DNA of 64,000 nt, from the NCBI GenBank assembly GCA_030015575.1, contig JASDDO010000004.1:319804654-319868653 (forward strand). Direction: 5' to 3'. Source of the DNA: Agapanthus africanus (Eukaryota; Streptophyta; Magnoliopsida; Asparagales; Amaryllidaceae). This document shows positions 49,896-61,216 of this stretch, piece by piece (positions within the stretch are counted from its first letter, which is position 1; every line of letters begins with the position of its first letter). Below the pieces are notes generated by a model that had not been told where the DNA came from, did no database searches, and saw only the letters and a program-made list of their open reading frames with translations. The position numbers and the translations under genes are program-made.

Positions 49896-51462
49896 TGATT
49901 GTTAGGGATTCTGCGTGTTCAAGTTTTAGTTAAATACCGCAATCAAGACGGTTTCGCTTGTAGCTAGCCGGTTGAGTACGGGTCGTCCGCAGGGAGATGG
50001 GAATATTTTTCTATGTGCGTTAACGAGTTAAGTCTAGTTTTTCAGATTTTGTTGTGATTAATTAAGTGGTAAAATGATATGTAAAGAGAGCTTGTTAGGG
50101 TTAGGATTAGGTTAGTTTGAGTTAGGAGTCTCCCACATCTTTCGTTGCCCCTCTTAATATCGGTGTTATGGTAATCGACAACAACGGGGATTAGCACGAC
50201 TAGGAAGGAACTTGCGAGTATAAGCTAGGCTTTCCAATGCATAAGTTCTTCCTTTTGGTGCTTGTCCGTCCGTTCTTGGCTCTTAGCCATAACCTCCGGT
50301 TAATTCAACCACAACCGGTCTCACTACGGAATCACCGCTATCATGTAGGATAGGGTGCCGTAAGGAGCGGATTGTGGTTCAATTAATGGGAGTCGAATTA
50401 AGCTGTTGGGCAAGGAAAGAGTGAGAGAGATTTCCTTCTCTCAAACTTCCCTTATCCTACCCTAACAAGTATGAAACTACTCACACATCATGATACGGAA
50501 AAATAAAACAAAACAAAAGAGGAAGATAGAAAGAAAGAGATTAGAAGATAACAACTAGCTATTTGCGACCTCACCTCGGCAAGGATCAAGCGTAAGCATC
50601 ATGGTTGTGTTAAGGATAAAGAAAAAGAGAGAAGAAAGAAACAACAAGAAATAACAACAACTAGTTAACAAATGAAAATTACAACAATTAACAAGATAAT
50701 AAGACAAGCAAAATAATAAACGGTTCTTCTTTATTCATCATTCTTCACTCACAAGCTCACTACAAGTTTTAATGGAGAAGAGATGAGAAGAGGAAGAAGA
50801 AACAACACTAAACCTAGAAAAGAAAATACAAGATTATGGACCCTTTCCTTCACAAAGTTCTGGGCTATTTATAGGCTGAGAAATGAAAACCTAGGGCAAA
50901 ATTCTGAACCTATGTGAAATGACCAAAAAGCCCCTGAAAAATCTCCTGCCGACGAGTCTAAACGGCCGCGGAACCGCGGCCTAGACCCTCCTTTGGCCGC
51001 GGTTCCGCGGTTGAATGGAGGAGTTGGGCCTAGGGCTTTTTGGTGGTACCCTGGTTTGATGTACCCTTCAATCTGGTATATGTGTTTTCTCATAATTTCT
51101 TCACGAATTTTCCAGAATTTCTGTTGAGGGAAAGGTGGACTTTTTGTCAAGATTTTCTTGAGCTCCGCGTAGATTTCTTGGAACTTGTGTTGCCATTGAG
51201 CCTTGTGCATGAAGGTGACAATCGATTTGTCATTTTGTCTCCCAAACTGGTGTGTGGCAACAGACGGATAAAGAGCGAAGACCGTGTTTTCTCAGTGGTT
51301 GGCAGGAACCCGGGTTTTGTCGTGTTTTTCCATGAATTCCACCATTTAGATCCGAGAACCTGTATCCTGCAATTAACTAGCAAACACGGCTCAAGAGTAC
51401 TTACCGACATGCAATGTGATAAAAATTGGGCGGTATAAAAATGCAAAAATCTGATATGAACA
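49896..51462 (-). repeat. 5' LTR of Athila-type element
   Basis: The partner of 18029-19592. It contains the perfect palindrome GGCCGCGGAACCGCGGCC (50964-50981) and a second, CCGCGG-TT-CCGCGG (50997-51010), 13-15 bases farther on. Confidence 0.93.
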
Positions 51463-51467
51463 AAAGG

Positions 51468-52845
51468 TTTAAAATACGACATCTTAAGAAAATGAGATTT
51501 TTGGAATATAAAATATTTATTAAAATTATTTTTTGTATAAACATATGTATATTTATCATTTAAATATCTATTTTATTATAATATAAATTTTCCACTTTTT
51601 TCTAAAAATCACAAGAATAAATTTTACACTAAAATACCATGAACTTCAAATAATCAATATTAAAGATAAATACCCTTATTTGTAAAACTAGGATATTTTC
51701 ACTAGAAATGTCACAACATAAAATCCACCATCATTACAGCTCTAAGGATGAACAATAAATACTTGAAGTGTATTTTGAAAAGTATATAAAGGTATTTTTA
51801 CATAAAACCCCCTCAAGTTTATAAATTACCCTAAGGACCCTAGCAATTATAAGACTTCGATTCATATTTCTGATTGTATGACTCAGGTTTGAGTCTGATT
51901 TATCTGACTTGAATATGATTCAAGCAAATCTATAATCTACAAGATTCCAATTCAATATGAACACATGAAAAATTAATACAATTATCAATTTATACAACTT
52001 GACTGAACCGGACCATGGATATATATTCCTTTTACATGATTCTCAGTATTCCTTTTACATGAATCTACGGTTACAACCGTTTCCTGATATCATGATTTCG
52101 GTCAGTCAGTCAGTCAATCTAACAATCAATACAATTTACAAGATAACAATACAAATAAGATATCACGGGGTTTAAGGGGTAGATTGGTACGGAAGGTGTT
52201 AAAAGTGGCACGAGACTGTAAGAATTAGTACACCTAACATGAATCCAGTTGCTGTTGTACCGTGGCATAAATGGTTTCTTGTACTATATGTGCCTCTAGT
52301 CTCTGGCATATAGAGATTCCTCTCGTTTACACTAGCATTCTTCTGTACCATGCTACAAACAACAGCGTTAATACGACATTACTACAAGATAGTACAAATT
52401 AAAAAGATACATTTTTATTCTGTCTATTCTACTTTCCTCTTACCTTTGGGACTTACCGAGCGACCTGTTCGCTGACGACATTCTATTTCTTTCTTCTTTG
52501 AATGTCGTCAGGTGATTTGGACCCAGCAGAGATCGAGCCATCTCAAGAAGGCTTGGAGAAGTTTGCCGAAGACCCTGCACTTTAGTTTCATTATACACTT
52601 TTCCTCTCTGTACTTTTCACTTCCTGTTATGCCACTATTTAGGCATCTTTTTATTTCAATTGTATTTCCTTTTATGCATTGTACAAAGAATGTTAATAAA
52701 TAAAAGTTGTTGTTCTTTTTATTTCTTATCTCTTGTGTATTTATTTTATATTGCTTATATACTCTTTGCATATGTACTTCTGAGTATATACGTAGCGGAC
52801 CTCGTCGCATCCCCTTCGCCGTACTCTAGGAAGCGGGGAGTGACA
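51468..52845 (+). repeat. 3' LTR of TR-GAG element, second part
   Basis: Continues the LTR interrupted at 18028 and matches 13907-15280 of the left LTR. It ends GTGACA at 52845. Short frames here are mirrored in the left LTR and are not taken as genes. Confidence 0.9.
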
Positions 52846-52850
52846 GTTTC

Positions 52851-54480
52851 ATCCGGGAAAGGCGAACGTAGTTGCAGATCCTTTGAGTCGGAGGCCCGGA
52901 GATGGTTTATCCTGTTTAAGCGCAGTTCCGAGGCAGTCATCGGCAGATTGGTAGATTCTATGCGACAGGCGAGTGCAGTTTGATTTCACTCCGACCGGGG
53001 GACAGCTTGCGCATATCCATGCGCAACCTAAGTTGCTTGACCGTATCTGTCAGGCGCAGCCCAGTGATGACCGTCTTTCAGAGATCAGGGAGCAGATTAG
53101 ACAAGGCAGAGACTCCGAGTTCATGATCGATGATCAGGGGGTACTGCGATTTGGGACTCGACTGTGCGTACCAGATTCTGAGGGACTGAGGCATGAGATT
53201 CTTGAGGATACGCATCGATCGGTATACAGTGTTCATCCAGGTACCACCAAGATGTACCATGATCTGAGAGATGTTTACTAGTGGGAAGGGATGAAGAGGG
53301 ACGTCACAGACTTCGTTTCGAGATGCCTGGGTTTTCAGCAAGTTAAGGCCGAGCACCAGAGGCCCGGGGGAGAGCTACAGCAATTGCCCATTCCGGAGTG
53401 AAAATGGGAGCAGATTTCTATAGGCTTCATTGTGGGTCTACCTAGGACCAGTAGAGGGTACGACTCCATTTGGGTGATCGTGGATCAATTGACAAAAGCG
53501 GCTCACTTTCTGCCACTGAAGACCACTTTTGGATATGCTCAGTACGTCCAGATATACATTGATGAGATCGTGCGATTGCATGGCGTCCCGACTTGTATCG
53601 TGTCCGACCGAGGCACCCAGTTGACCAGCCGACTATAGAAGAAGCTTCAGGAGGCTTTGGGCACCCGCTCGAGTTTCAGCACAGCATTCCATCCGCAGAC
53701 TGACGGCCAGTCAGAGCGGACTATTCAGACTCTTGAGGACATGCTTCGAACTTGTATTCTAGATTTCTGTAGCAGCTGGGATCGTCATTTACCTTTGGTA
53801 GAGTTCTCCTACAATAATAGCTTCCAGGATACGATTCGGATGGCACATTTTAAGGCTTTATATGGGAGGAGATGTCGATCGCCCGTCCGTTGGACAGAGG
53901 TTGGCGAGAGCAGTATTTTAGGGTCGCAGATCGTACATGAGATGACCAAGACGATAAAGTTGATTCGAGATAGGATGAGGATAGCTCAGAGCAGACAGAA
54001 ATCGTATGCTGATAGACGCCGTCGCAGACACAAGTTCGTCGTTGGCGAACATGTTTTTTTGAGGGTCTCTCCAATGAAGGGCGTGATGATATTTGGGCGT
54101 AAGGGGAAACTTAGTCCCATATTTGTAGGTCCCTTCGAGATCCTCGAGCGTGTCGGCGCAGTTGCATATCGTTTGGCTCTTCAACCCAGCTTTCTGGATG
54201 TTCACCACGTACTCCATATGTCGATGCTTCGCAGATACCTTCAAGACCCTTCTCACATAATTCAGCACCAGACCATTCACCTTGAGCGCGATCTTTTGTT
54301 CACCCAGCAGCCAGTAGTGATATTGGATCGGCATATGAAGAAACTTCGATCAAAGGTCTTGCCATCTGTGAAGGTTCTTTGGCGTAGCCCGAATGGTGAA
54401 GAGATCACTTGGGAGGCCGAGGGCGAGATGCGGAAGAAATTCCCTCATCTCTTTGAAGGTACGCCTGGTAAAATTTTTAA
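52851..54480 (+). pseudogene. pol: RNase H end, integrase and C-terminal motif of outer Tekay-type pol
   Basis: Starts at the end of RNase H, beside the TR-GAG insertion. The integrase zinc region shows HPGTTKMYHDLRDVY (about 53235). The catalytic core shows VSDRGTQLTSRL (about 53605), then [20 protein letters not shown] (about 53690). The C-terminal part ends VKVLWRSPNGEEITWEAE and FPHLFEG, the Tekay-type motif. Several breaks are present. It belongs with the pol part at 10330-12083. Confidence 0.9.
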
Positions 54481-54500
54481 ATTCGGGGACGAATTTCTAT

Positions 54501-54513
54501 AAGGGGGGAAGAT
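54501..54513 (+). promoter_or_regulatory. Purine tract of outer Tekay-type element
   Basis: AAGGGGGGAAGAT directly precedes the right LTR start TGTAACACC, after text TCGGGGACGAATTTCTAT that is also present in the inner Tekay element. Confidence 0.88.
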
Positions 54514-57500
54514 TGTAACACCTTAGAATACGATTAGGGGTTAATTAGACGATAATGCGGGTTTTTATGAAAATATAACCGATAAATATTTTAATATATT
54601 TTATTATTTTTAAATCAATATTTTAATATTATTTTCTATACTTGCACATAACTTGTGCATGTTAACCATAGTGTTTTTGTAACATGACATGTTGGTGTAC
54701 AAGTTTAATTGTCGGTTTAAAATAGGAAAAAAGGGGGTTTTCTTTTAATTTTGAATTTTGGTGAGAGGTAATGATGAGCTAGGAGACATGGGGGACAAGG
54801 CATGGCTAGTATTTATGGAGGAGAGAGAGAGGGTCATGATTGACCTCACCCCACTCATCTCACTCTCACAATTGTTTCTCAAACCCTCATTTCTCACCTC
54901 ACACACTCTCTCTCCCTCTCTTTTACTGCAGCAGCAGCAGCAGCCCCCCTTCTCCCTCATTGCTTCTTCTTCCCTCCATTCAAGCCCCAATCTCCGTTAA
55001 AATCCCCCCTCTCTTCACTAAACCTCTTGTTTAACACTTCTAGTGGGTTCTTGAGGCAAGTCCTTGCCTTTGAAGGCAAGGTTAGCAAGTTGAACCATCA
55101 CTAAACAAACTTGAGGTATAAAGCCTACCCTAATCATTTTCTTGCTAAACTTGTAGTCTAATTAGCTTAAAATAGTGTTTAAGTGGGTTTTTGTGCTAAT
55201 TATTGTGGTTCAAGTGGAGACTGGATTAAGTTAAGGTTTTTATGACTTGTTTAACTTAACTAAGTGTTATTAGTGTCGTTTAATCCATGTCTTTGCACCA
55301 GGTTACACTAAAACCCCATATTGTATTAAATTAGTGTTAATTAGTGTATTGGTTAAGAATTATTTCCGTTTAAGGATCTGCTTTCACACTAGTTGCTTCA
55401 GGTAAAAGTTGCGTTTACTGGAGAATGTTTACTGAACTAGGAACACATACACAAAGCACGAGACCCCGTTCTTTTTCCAGGCCGCAATTAAATGTGTCAT
55501 GGCCACTATTTGCAGCCAGATGGTGGTGATGTGTGTCGTTGTTTGGGTTACGGGTGTCTGCTGCATGTTTAAGGTGTTTGGTATATGCAACTTTTCATAG
55601 TTCGGCTCGTATAAAAATCTGGAACCAATTACCTTGTTTTTAGCACTTTTAAACTTGCGCGACATGTACGTTATGTGAGTAGGTTTGGTGTTTGCTGTGT
55701 GTCGCAGCATGTCGGGGTGGTTTCAGACGATGTACACACGTTTTGGTGTTTTGAATGCATATGCGTTTAGCTTGCGACGCTAGTTTCTCGTATGTCACGA
55801 TATCGCGTTTTTGCAGGATTTTAGCCTTATGTGTATTACTTTGTGTAAATTCTAGAGTCGCAGGCGGGGACTTCGGACGCCACAAAGAAGGGGAAATAGG
55901 TGATCGGATACACTTAGCCCGAGATCACCGGTGAGTAGATTTAACATCTATGGGGAAATCACCCGTATGGCGTTATGCGTCAGGGCTTGATAGGATATTG
56001 TAGTCACATATTCATATTCGTATATGTTGCTTTTGCATAGGCATCATTACATGCCATTATATTGTTGTGCTCGATTTAGTACGTAGTGGATATTGTACTA
56101 TTACTGACGTTCATGTGCACAATCACTAATTTGCATGCTACAACATACCGTCGGTAATTGCCATGACACGCCTATACATATATACAATATTTTATCGTTA
56201 TCGACATTGGCGCATGACTTGGCATACATATTATACACTCATAATTTCGTATATACCCACTTATGCGTCCATACATGCGTACATACACATTTGCACGTAC
56301 ATTGATGATGTTGGCTTCATTTTTGGAGAAATTGGGAACCGCATGATATATTTATAAAAGCGGGATCCATTTAAAAGAGCGGTTTTCCCTTTTGCTCATA
56401 GTATGATTTTATGCCGCATACGACACATAGCATTGAGTTTTAGGATTTCATGTGATTTCTGGATTTGAGACCGGAGTATTATTTTAAGAAAGAATGCATA
56501 GTTTGAAAACCCGGTTTCTCCTGATATGATATTTCGGTGCGTCCACCTTGCGTTTTCTCAGTTCTGAGATGTGTGCTAGAAACCTGATTCGAGGTGTTGG
56601 ATGATCCGTTTGCGGGTTCATGGTGGACCCGGTAAGGTACCCCGGGAAAAAAAAGGGATATTGCGCAGTAGACGATGAGCCTGGCTGAGGGACTACTACC
56701 TACCGGTGATTGGTTGGACCTGGAGGTTATCCGGAGGATACTAACCAGAGTCGAGAGATGGATACGGGCCGACCCGTACTGCCGGGGCCCGATGGCCGAT
56801 TCCGCAAACGGAGCCCGTGGGCCGATCCGGACTAACGGAGCCTGATATATGAGGATTTGCGTGTTGATACTGGACACGAGTATTTCATGATATTTTTGAG
56901 TGCCGATGTTGGGAACTCATGTTTCCATGAGATTTACAGGATATGAGGGCCGATGAAATTGACGGTGCCTGAGTTATTGGGATTTGGGGTGTATTTGGTA
57001 GACACCGGGTTTTTCCACGATGATGATTCGTGTAGATGATATTTTTATCCCATGCTCAGCATTCATTGATATGCATTGCATCATGTATTTGTAGTGCCTG
57101 ATAGGGTACCTCGCATGATTATTGCATACCCAGATTCTCATATTGATGTTATCAGATTGCACATGTTAAAGTATCGTAGTACATGCATACTTGCGATTAC
57201 CTGTTTATGTTATTTACTATTCACGAGTTGGAAACTCACTCACGTTATGCCACAGTGTTTGCAGGTTGACACTCAGAGTAGTCACGGCAGGGCTACATCA
57301 TTGTATCTTTTTGCTACGAATTCCGCTGCAGTTGGCGTTTGAGCCGTTTTGCTTATAGGTTGGTTTGCGGGTATCCGTTTATATTTCATTGTACTCTATT
57401 GTATCTAGTACTCTCCATCTACCATTTTATGTATTGAATTAGAGACCAGTTGTGAGGAAGATGTTGTATATTATTTGTACTTTGGATGTCGAGTTCGTGT

Positions 57501-57845
57501 GAGCCGACTTTATTTATGTCGTTTTATCTTTTATGTTGTTTTCCACTTATATTGTTCATTTCTTCACTACGGCGTCGTATATTATTCTCGTGGTGATTTT
57601 TTCCGCCGTTGGGCGTGTTTTCTCCCGTTTGGGGATGCTTTATTTATAGTATATGTCGTTTTACTTATATCAGGTGTTGTACCCGTTTCGGGGCTAATTT
57701 TTACAAAGGTGTTGTTGCCGAAATTTTTAAGAAAATAACTTAAACTTGAAAGATTTTTACTCGAGCTTTCCAAATGTATTTAACAAATGTTTTCATCACT
57801 TTCTTCTTTGATGGTTTAGATTTTTGGGTTTTCAGTTCACTTAAA
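54514..57845 (+). repeat. 3' LTR of outer Tekay-type element
   Basis: Alignable with 5362 onward. It meets a Copia LTR at 57846 before reaching the natural end seen in the left LTR, so no target duplication is visible on this side. Confidence 0.9.
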
Positions 57846-59778
57846 TGAACAAGCATGCATCGAAGTCTTCGAGGCCGAAGATGATCTATATCGAGGAGAC
57901 ACTATCCCAAGCTATCTCTTCGCTAATTATGGAATTAGAGAATCAAACACCCTATACTAAATGGAAAGTAGTAGAGGATGATGAAGTAGTAATTTTTCTC
58001 ACTTTAGAAATGAATTACTCACTCATTTTCCATCATCTCCATGGAAGCTAGAAAAGCTTGAGGAGGAAGAAGAAGAAGAAGAAGAAAAATCTCACGATCA
58101 ATTATCAAGAAAAGAATCGCAACCATGGGTGAGTTAAGCATCATATGCTAACACTTGTAAAGACATCACCATGGTTAGTATAATTGGTTGGGTTAATAAA
58201 TATCTTAGGCAAAATAAAAGAGTGGACTTGGTCAATAAATATTACAAGCTTCTACAAGCTACTAGCCATGACAAAATCCCACCATTTTGTAATTACCAAA
58301 ATAAATAAAAACCCTAATTATCATCATAATAATGGTGTAAGTCATACACACACCCAAGTTGCTTGTATCATCAAGCTTGACACAAACATGTGCACAAATA
58401 TACATATCACATATATACAATGTGCACATCAAGTGAGAAAATAAATTTTAAGTGAATGAATATTAGTTAATGCATGTTAATATATCAAATATATAATTAT
58501 ATATTAATTTATTAAATCAACACTTGATTTAATAATCCGGCTATATCACATATAACCAACTAATATCAAATGTAACAACTTATCGGATCAATACTTGATC
58601 CGATAAACCGGCTATATCACATATAACCGACCTATGTCACATGTCGCGAGAATAAAATACGGTATCACATACAGTATTAATCTCGGTCCCGCACATATCA
58701 CATATGTGCTCCTACTCCATTTCGCTTGAGTCGAGAAACCTCTATATAGGACTCTAAAGACTCGTCAATACGCCGGCAGTAGGTGATTATCATATCAAAC
58801 ATCGACAAGCCGCAAACGGACTGCTAAACGTAACGGCCACCTGGGTATTGAGCGATCAGAAGATCAACAAGCAAGCCTTCTCGTAGTCCTGTGAATCCAA
58901 TCAGTAACACTACCGTACAGTCCAGTCTTTACGTCTAATATGTCGCATATCACAGCCTGGGGATGGTATTACGCCAAACCCCAATAGCCTGATAAGTCAT
59001 GCCGATGCAAGATCCATAACAGTTCGAGAAACTACTGGTAAAATTTACCAGTAAATCTCAACAACCCTGGCTATGGATTTCCTGTTATGGCCAATCGAGC
59101 ATAGTGCAACATCAACTCCTAATACCGGGAGAGACGAAACCCTTCCTATCGCTCAATGCCTCCATATGACTCAGGACAGCACCCAAAAACCACCTTTTCG
59201 CACGATCTCTTGATCATGGTATGGTGGAAATCAAAGCACAGTGGGAATCGCATAAGACTCTATGATGATCTCGGGTCTACAGACTAACTTGTACCAGTAT
59301 CACTAGAGAACCGCTATCCGACGATAGGTATAATACCATCTATGAGTTCTCGGCGAGTCCATTCAGTGTACTCAGTCTCCATTAAGCACCCGTATACCTT
59401 CTCTGATGTCAAACACTAATGGATATGGGATCATCTATCGCCCAACATATGGGTCGAGAATCGTATACGCTAGTCTACTCTGGAGTATCGATACCCTGTC
59501 TCGATACTCCCACGACTAGGAATATTTGAAGGATGTACTTGCCGACTACATCTGCCCCACTAGTATGATCTGCATCATAATCTTGATAGTCAAGTACTCA
59601 TCCTAAGGGCTTTATCAACATGTAATAGAGAGACAATAAGTGTACATGTAAAGATAAAGTGCAACCAGATAGCATACTATCATGTCGAGCAAGAAAGTCC
59701 TCCCTATATATGTCCAACCATCCACTACAATATACATCGCATGTATATGTGGCCTCTAGGGCATACATATAACTAACA
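57846..59778 (-). repeat. Lone Copia-type LTR
   Basis: On the - strand it starts TGTTAGTTATATGTATGCCC and ends CTTGTTCA (TG to CA). No primer site or purine tract adjoins it, so it looks like a solo LTR. The five bases on each side are TTAAA and ATTCG, which do not match, and they belong to different elements (outer Tekay LTR and Tat integrase). It holds two perfect 12+3+12 palindromes (58509-58535, 58580-58606). The core near 59470-59520 is shared with the other Copia LTRs. A short frame at 57845-58051 is not recognised. Confidence 0.8.
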
Positions 59779-60721
59779 ATTCGTGCCAAATTCATGGAGA
59801 CTTCATCCACCAGCATCCAAACCCGCTACACCCAACAGTGGCTAGATAGCCGTTCGAAATGTGGGGAACCGACATAATTGGGCCCATCGATCCGGCGTCA
59901 TCCAAAGGACATCGGTTCATATTGGTGAAAACCGATTATTTCTCTAAGTGGACAGAAGTAGTACCGCTAAGAGAAGTGAAGACGGAGAATATTCTCCATT
60001 TCATCAAGACACACGTCTTCTATCGGTTCGGCACTCCGCTACAGATTATCTCCGATAACGGGCCAGCCTACAGAAGTCACAAAATAAGCCGCTTCACACA
60101 GCACCATAATATAGACTGGAGATACTCTTCGGTCTACAATCCCCGAGCTAACGATCTAGCTGAGGCTTTCAACAAAACTTTAACAAAGATTGTAAAGAAG
60201 ACGGTGTCCAAAAATAAAAATGACTGGCACGAGAGACTGCATGAAGCTCTCTGGGCTTATCGGACCACATTCAGAACAGCTACAAATACAACGCCATTCG
60301 CGTTGGTATTCGGCACAGAAGCGGTACTCCCCTTAGAGATAAAGCTACCTTCTCTATGAGTGGCGGTTTATTACGAACTAACGGATGAAGAGAATGCTCA
60401 TCTTCTGCTCGAGGAGCTCGATGCCCTCGATAAACTCATCTCATGGCGCAACAAAACCTAGAATCTTACAAAGCAAACAAGAAACGCTCATACGAAAGAT
60501 TAACTAGGCCAAGAATATTCCGCTAAGGCAAACTCGTGCTAGTTGTTAAAAGACTTATGATCCCAAATCGTGCCAAACGGGGGAAATTCGAGCCAAACTA
60601 TGAGGGCCCGTACATCATAGACGAAGTCTACCAAGGTGGGGCTTACTTGCTCATGGATATGCATGGCGAAAGACCCTTCCATCCAATAAACGACCGATTC
60701 CTTAAGAAATACTATGCCTGA
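59779..60721 (+). pseudogene. pol: Tat-lineage integrase, decayed
   Basis: The integrase core begins MWGTDIIGPIDPASSKGHRF (first catalytic D, about 59859), followed by IISDNGPAY (second D) and NDLAEAFNKTLTKIVKK (E). WAYRTTFRTATNTTPFALVF and the C-terminal words FEPNYEGPYIIDEVYQGGAY and FLKKYYA are typical of Tat. It ends near 60721 before a long non-coding region. Few breaks are seen in this part, many in the element overall. It probably belongs to the same element as the gag at 3548-5140. Confidence 0.85.
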
Positions 60722-60837
60722 TGAGTCGCAGCCCAGGTTAATGATAGATGACGACGCTTGTGTCCGCTCACTGTCTTCCTGAGTGCCAAACTCTGTAAGT
60801 GCTATCCGGCAAAACTTCGCCGCAAAAACGTGCGATG

Positions 60838-61070
60838 GACCGTAATGTCCTTAAACTAATGATGGACCGAAACGTCCATAAACTAGCTATGGACCGTAAT
60901 GTTCTTAAACTAACGACGGACCGAAACATCCCTAAACTAACAACGGACCGAAACGTCCCTAAACTAACAACGGACTGCAATGTCCTAAAACTAACAATGG
61001 ACTGAGATGTCCTGAAACTAACAGCGGACCAAAACGTCTATAAACTACTACTAACCGCAGCATCCTTAGG
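60838..61070 (+). repeat. GGAC-n6-GTCC tandem array in Tat 3' region
   Basis: About nine units of roughly 26 bases of the form GGACCGAAACGTCCCTAAAC, following the pol end by about 115 bases. It is the same repeat family as 1437-1850. Many units keep GGAC and GTCC arms. Confidence 0.88.
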
Positions 61071-61216
61071 CTAACACGGCAAAAAAAAGGTACGTCCATA
61101 AGCGAAATGGGCATGGTTGAAAACCTGAAAGGGCTCCATGAGTAAAAACAGCAGGGATACCAGCGAGTTTGTGAAAACCCGAAAGGGCACAGACTCGTAA
61201 AGGAAATTCATGCACA
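61071..61216. other. Tat 3' region between arrays
   Basis: No gene. Text AACCTGAAAGGGC and AACCCGAAAGGGC occurs twice (about 61120 and 61175), suggesting a third, shorter repeat. Confidence 0.5.

Larger units (their letters stand above)
18029..51462 (-). mobile_element. Athila-lineage Ty3/gypsy element carrying two nested insertions
   Basis: LTRs of about 1.56 kb begin TGATTGTTAGGG and end GATATGAACA when read on +. Perfect AAAGG target duplications flank them (18024-18028, 51463-51467). The element reads right to left: LTR, tRNA-Asp primer site, leader, gag, protease, RT, RNase H, integrase, 3' region, LTR. Integrase text [19 protein letters not shown] is typical of Athila. I count by eye about 22 differences in 1,565 LTR bases. 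At a rate often used for grass LTRs (1.3e-8 per site per year) this would be about half a million years, with wide uncertainty. A few breaks are present besides the two insertions. No envelope-like frame is visible. Confidence 0.92.
12084..52845 (+). mobile_element. TR-GAG-type non-autonomous LTR element, itself interrupted
   Basis: LTRs of about 3.2 kb enclose only about 930 bases, which encode one Gag-like protein and nothing else. This is the structure described for plant terminal-repeat retrotransposons with a GAG domain. It starts TGTAACAACCCC and ends GTGACA. Flanks are GTATC (12079-12083) and GTTTC (52846-52850), a 4-of-5 match to a 5-base target duplication. It lies in the RNase H region of the outer Tekay pol. 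Its right LTR was later split by the Athila element. In the first 190 LTR bases I count about seven differences. Own sequence: 12084-18028 plus 51463-52845. It would need pol proteins from another element. Confidence 0.85.
5362..57845 (+). mobile_element. Outer Tekay-type chromovirus (Ty3/gypsy), interrupted by nested elements
   Basis: LTRs starting TGTAACACC lie at both ends, with a tRNA-Met-like primer site after the left one and a purine tract before the right one. The order is gag, protease, RT, RNase H, integrase, and a C-terminal motif of the Tekay type (VKVLW ending with FPHLFEG). Long LTRs of about 3.4 kb fit the Tekay/Del lineage. A TR-GAG element entered its pol at 12083/12084. In the first 200 LTR bases I count about 13 differences between the two ends, so it is clearly older than the elements inside it. 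It is broken, with roughly ten breaks besides the nested insertion. Its own sequence is 5362-12083 plus 52846-57845. Confidence 0.9.

Noticed and set aside
54745-55034. A run of overlapping 60-80 codon frames rich in S, P and H
   Set aside because: They come from a pyrimidine-rich stretch of the outer Tekay LTR that is also present near 5700-5880.
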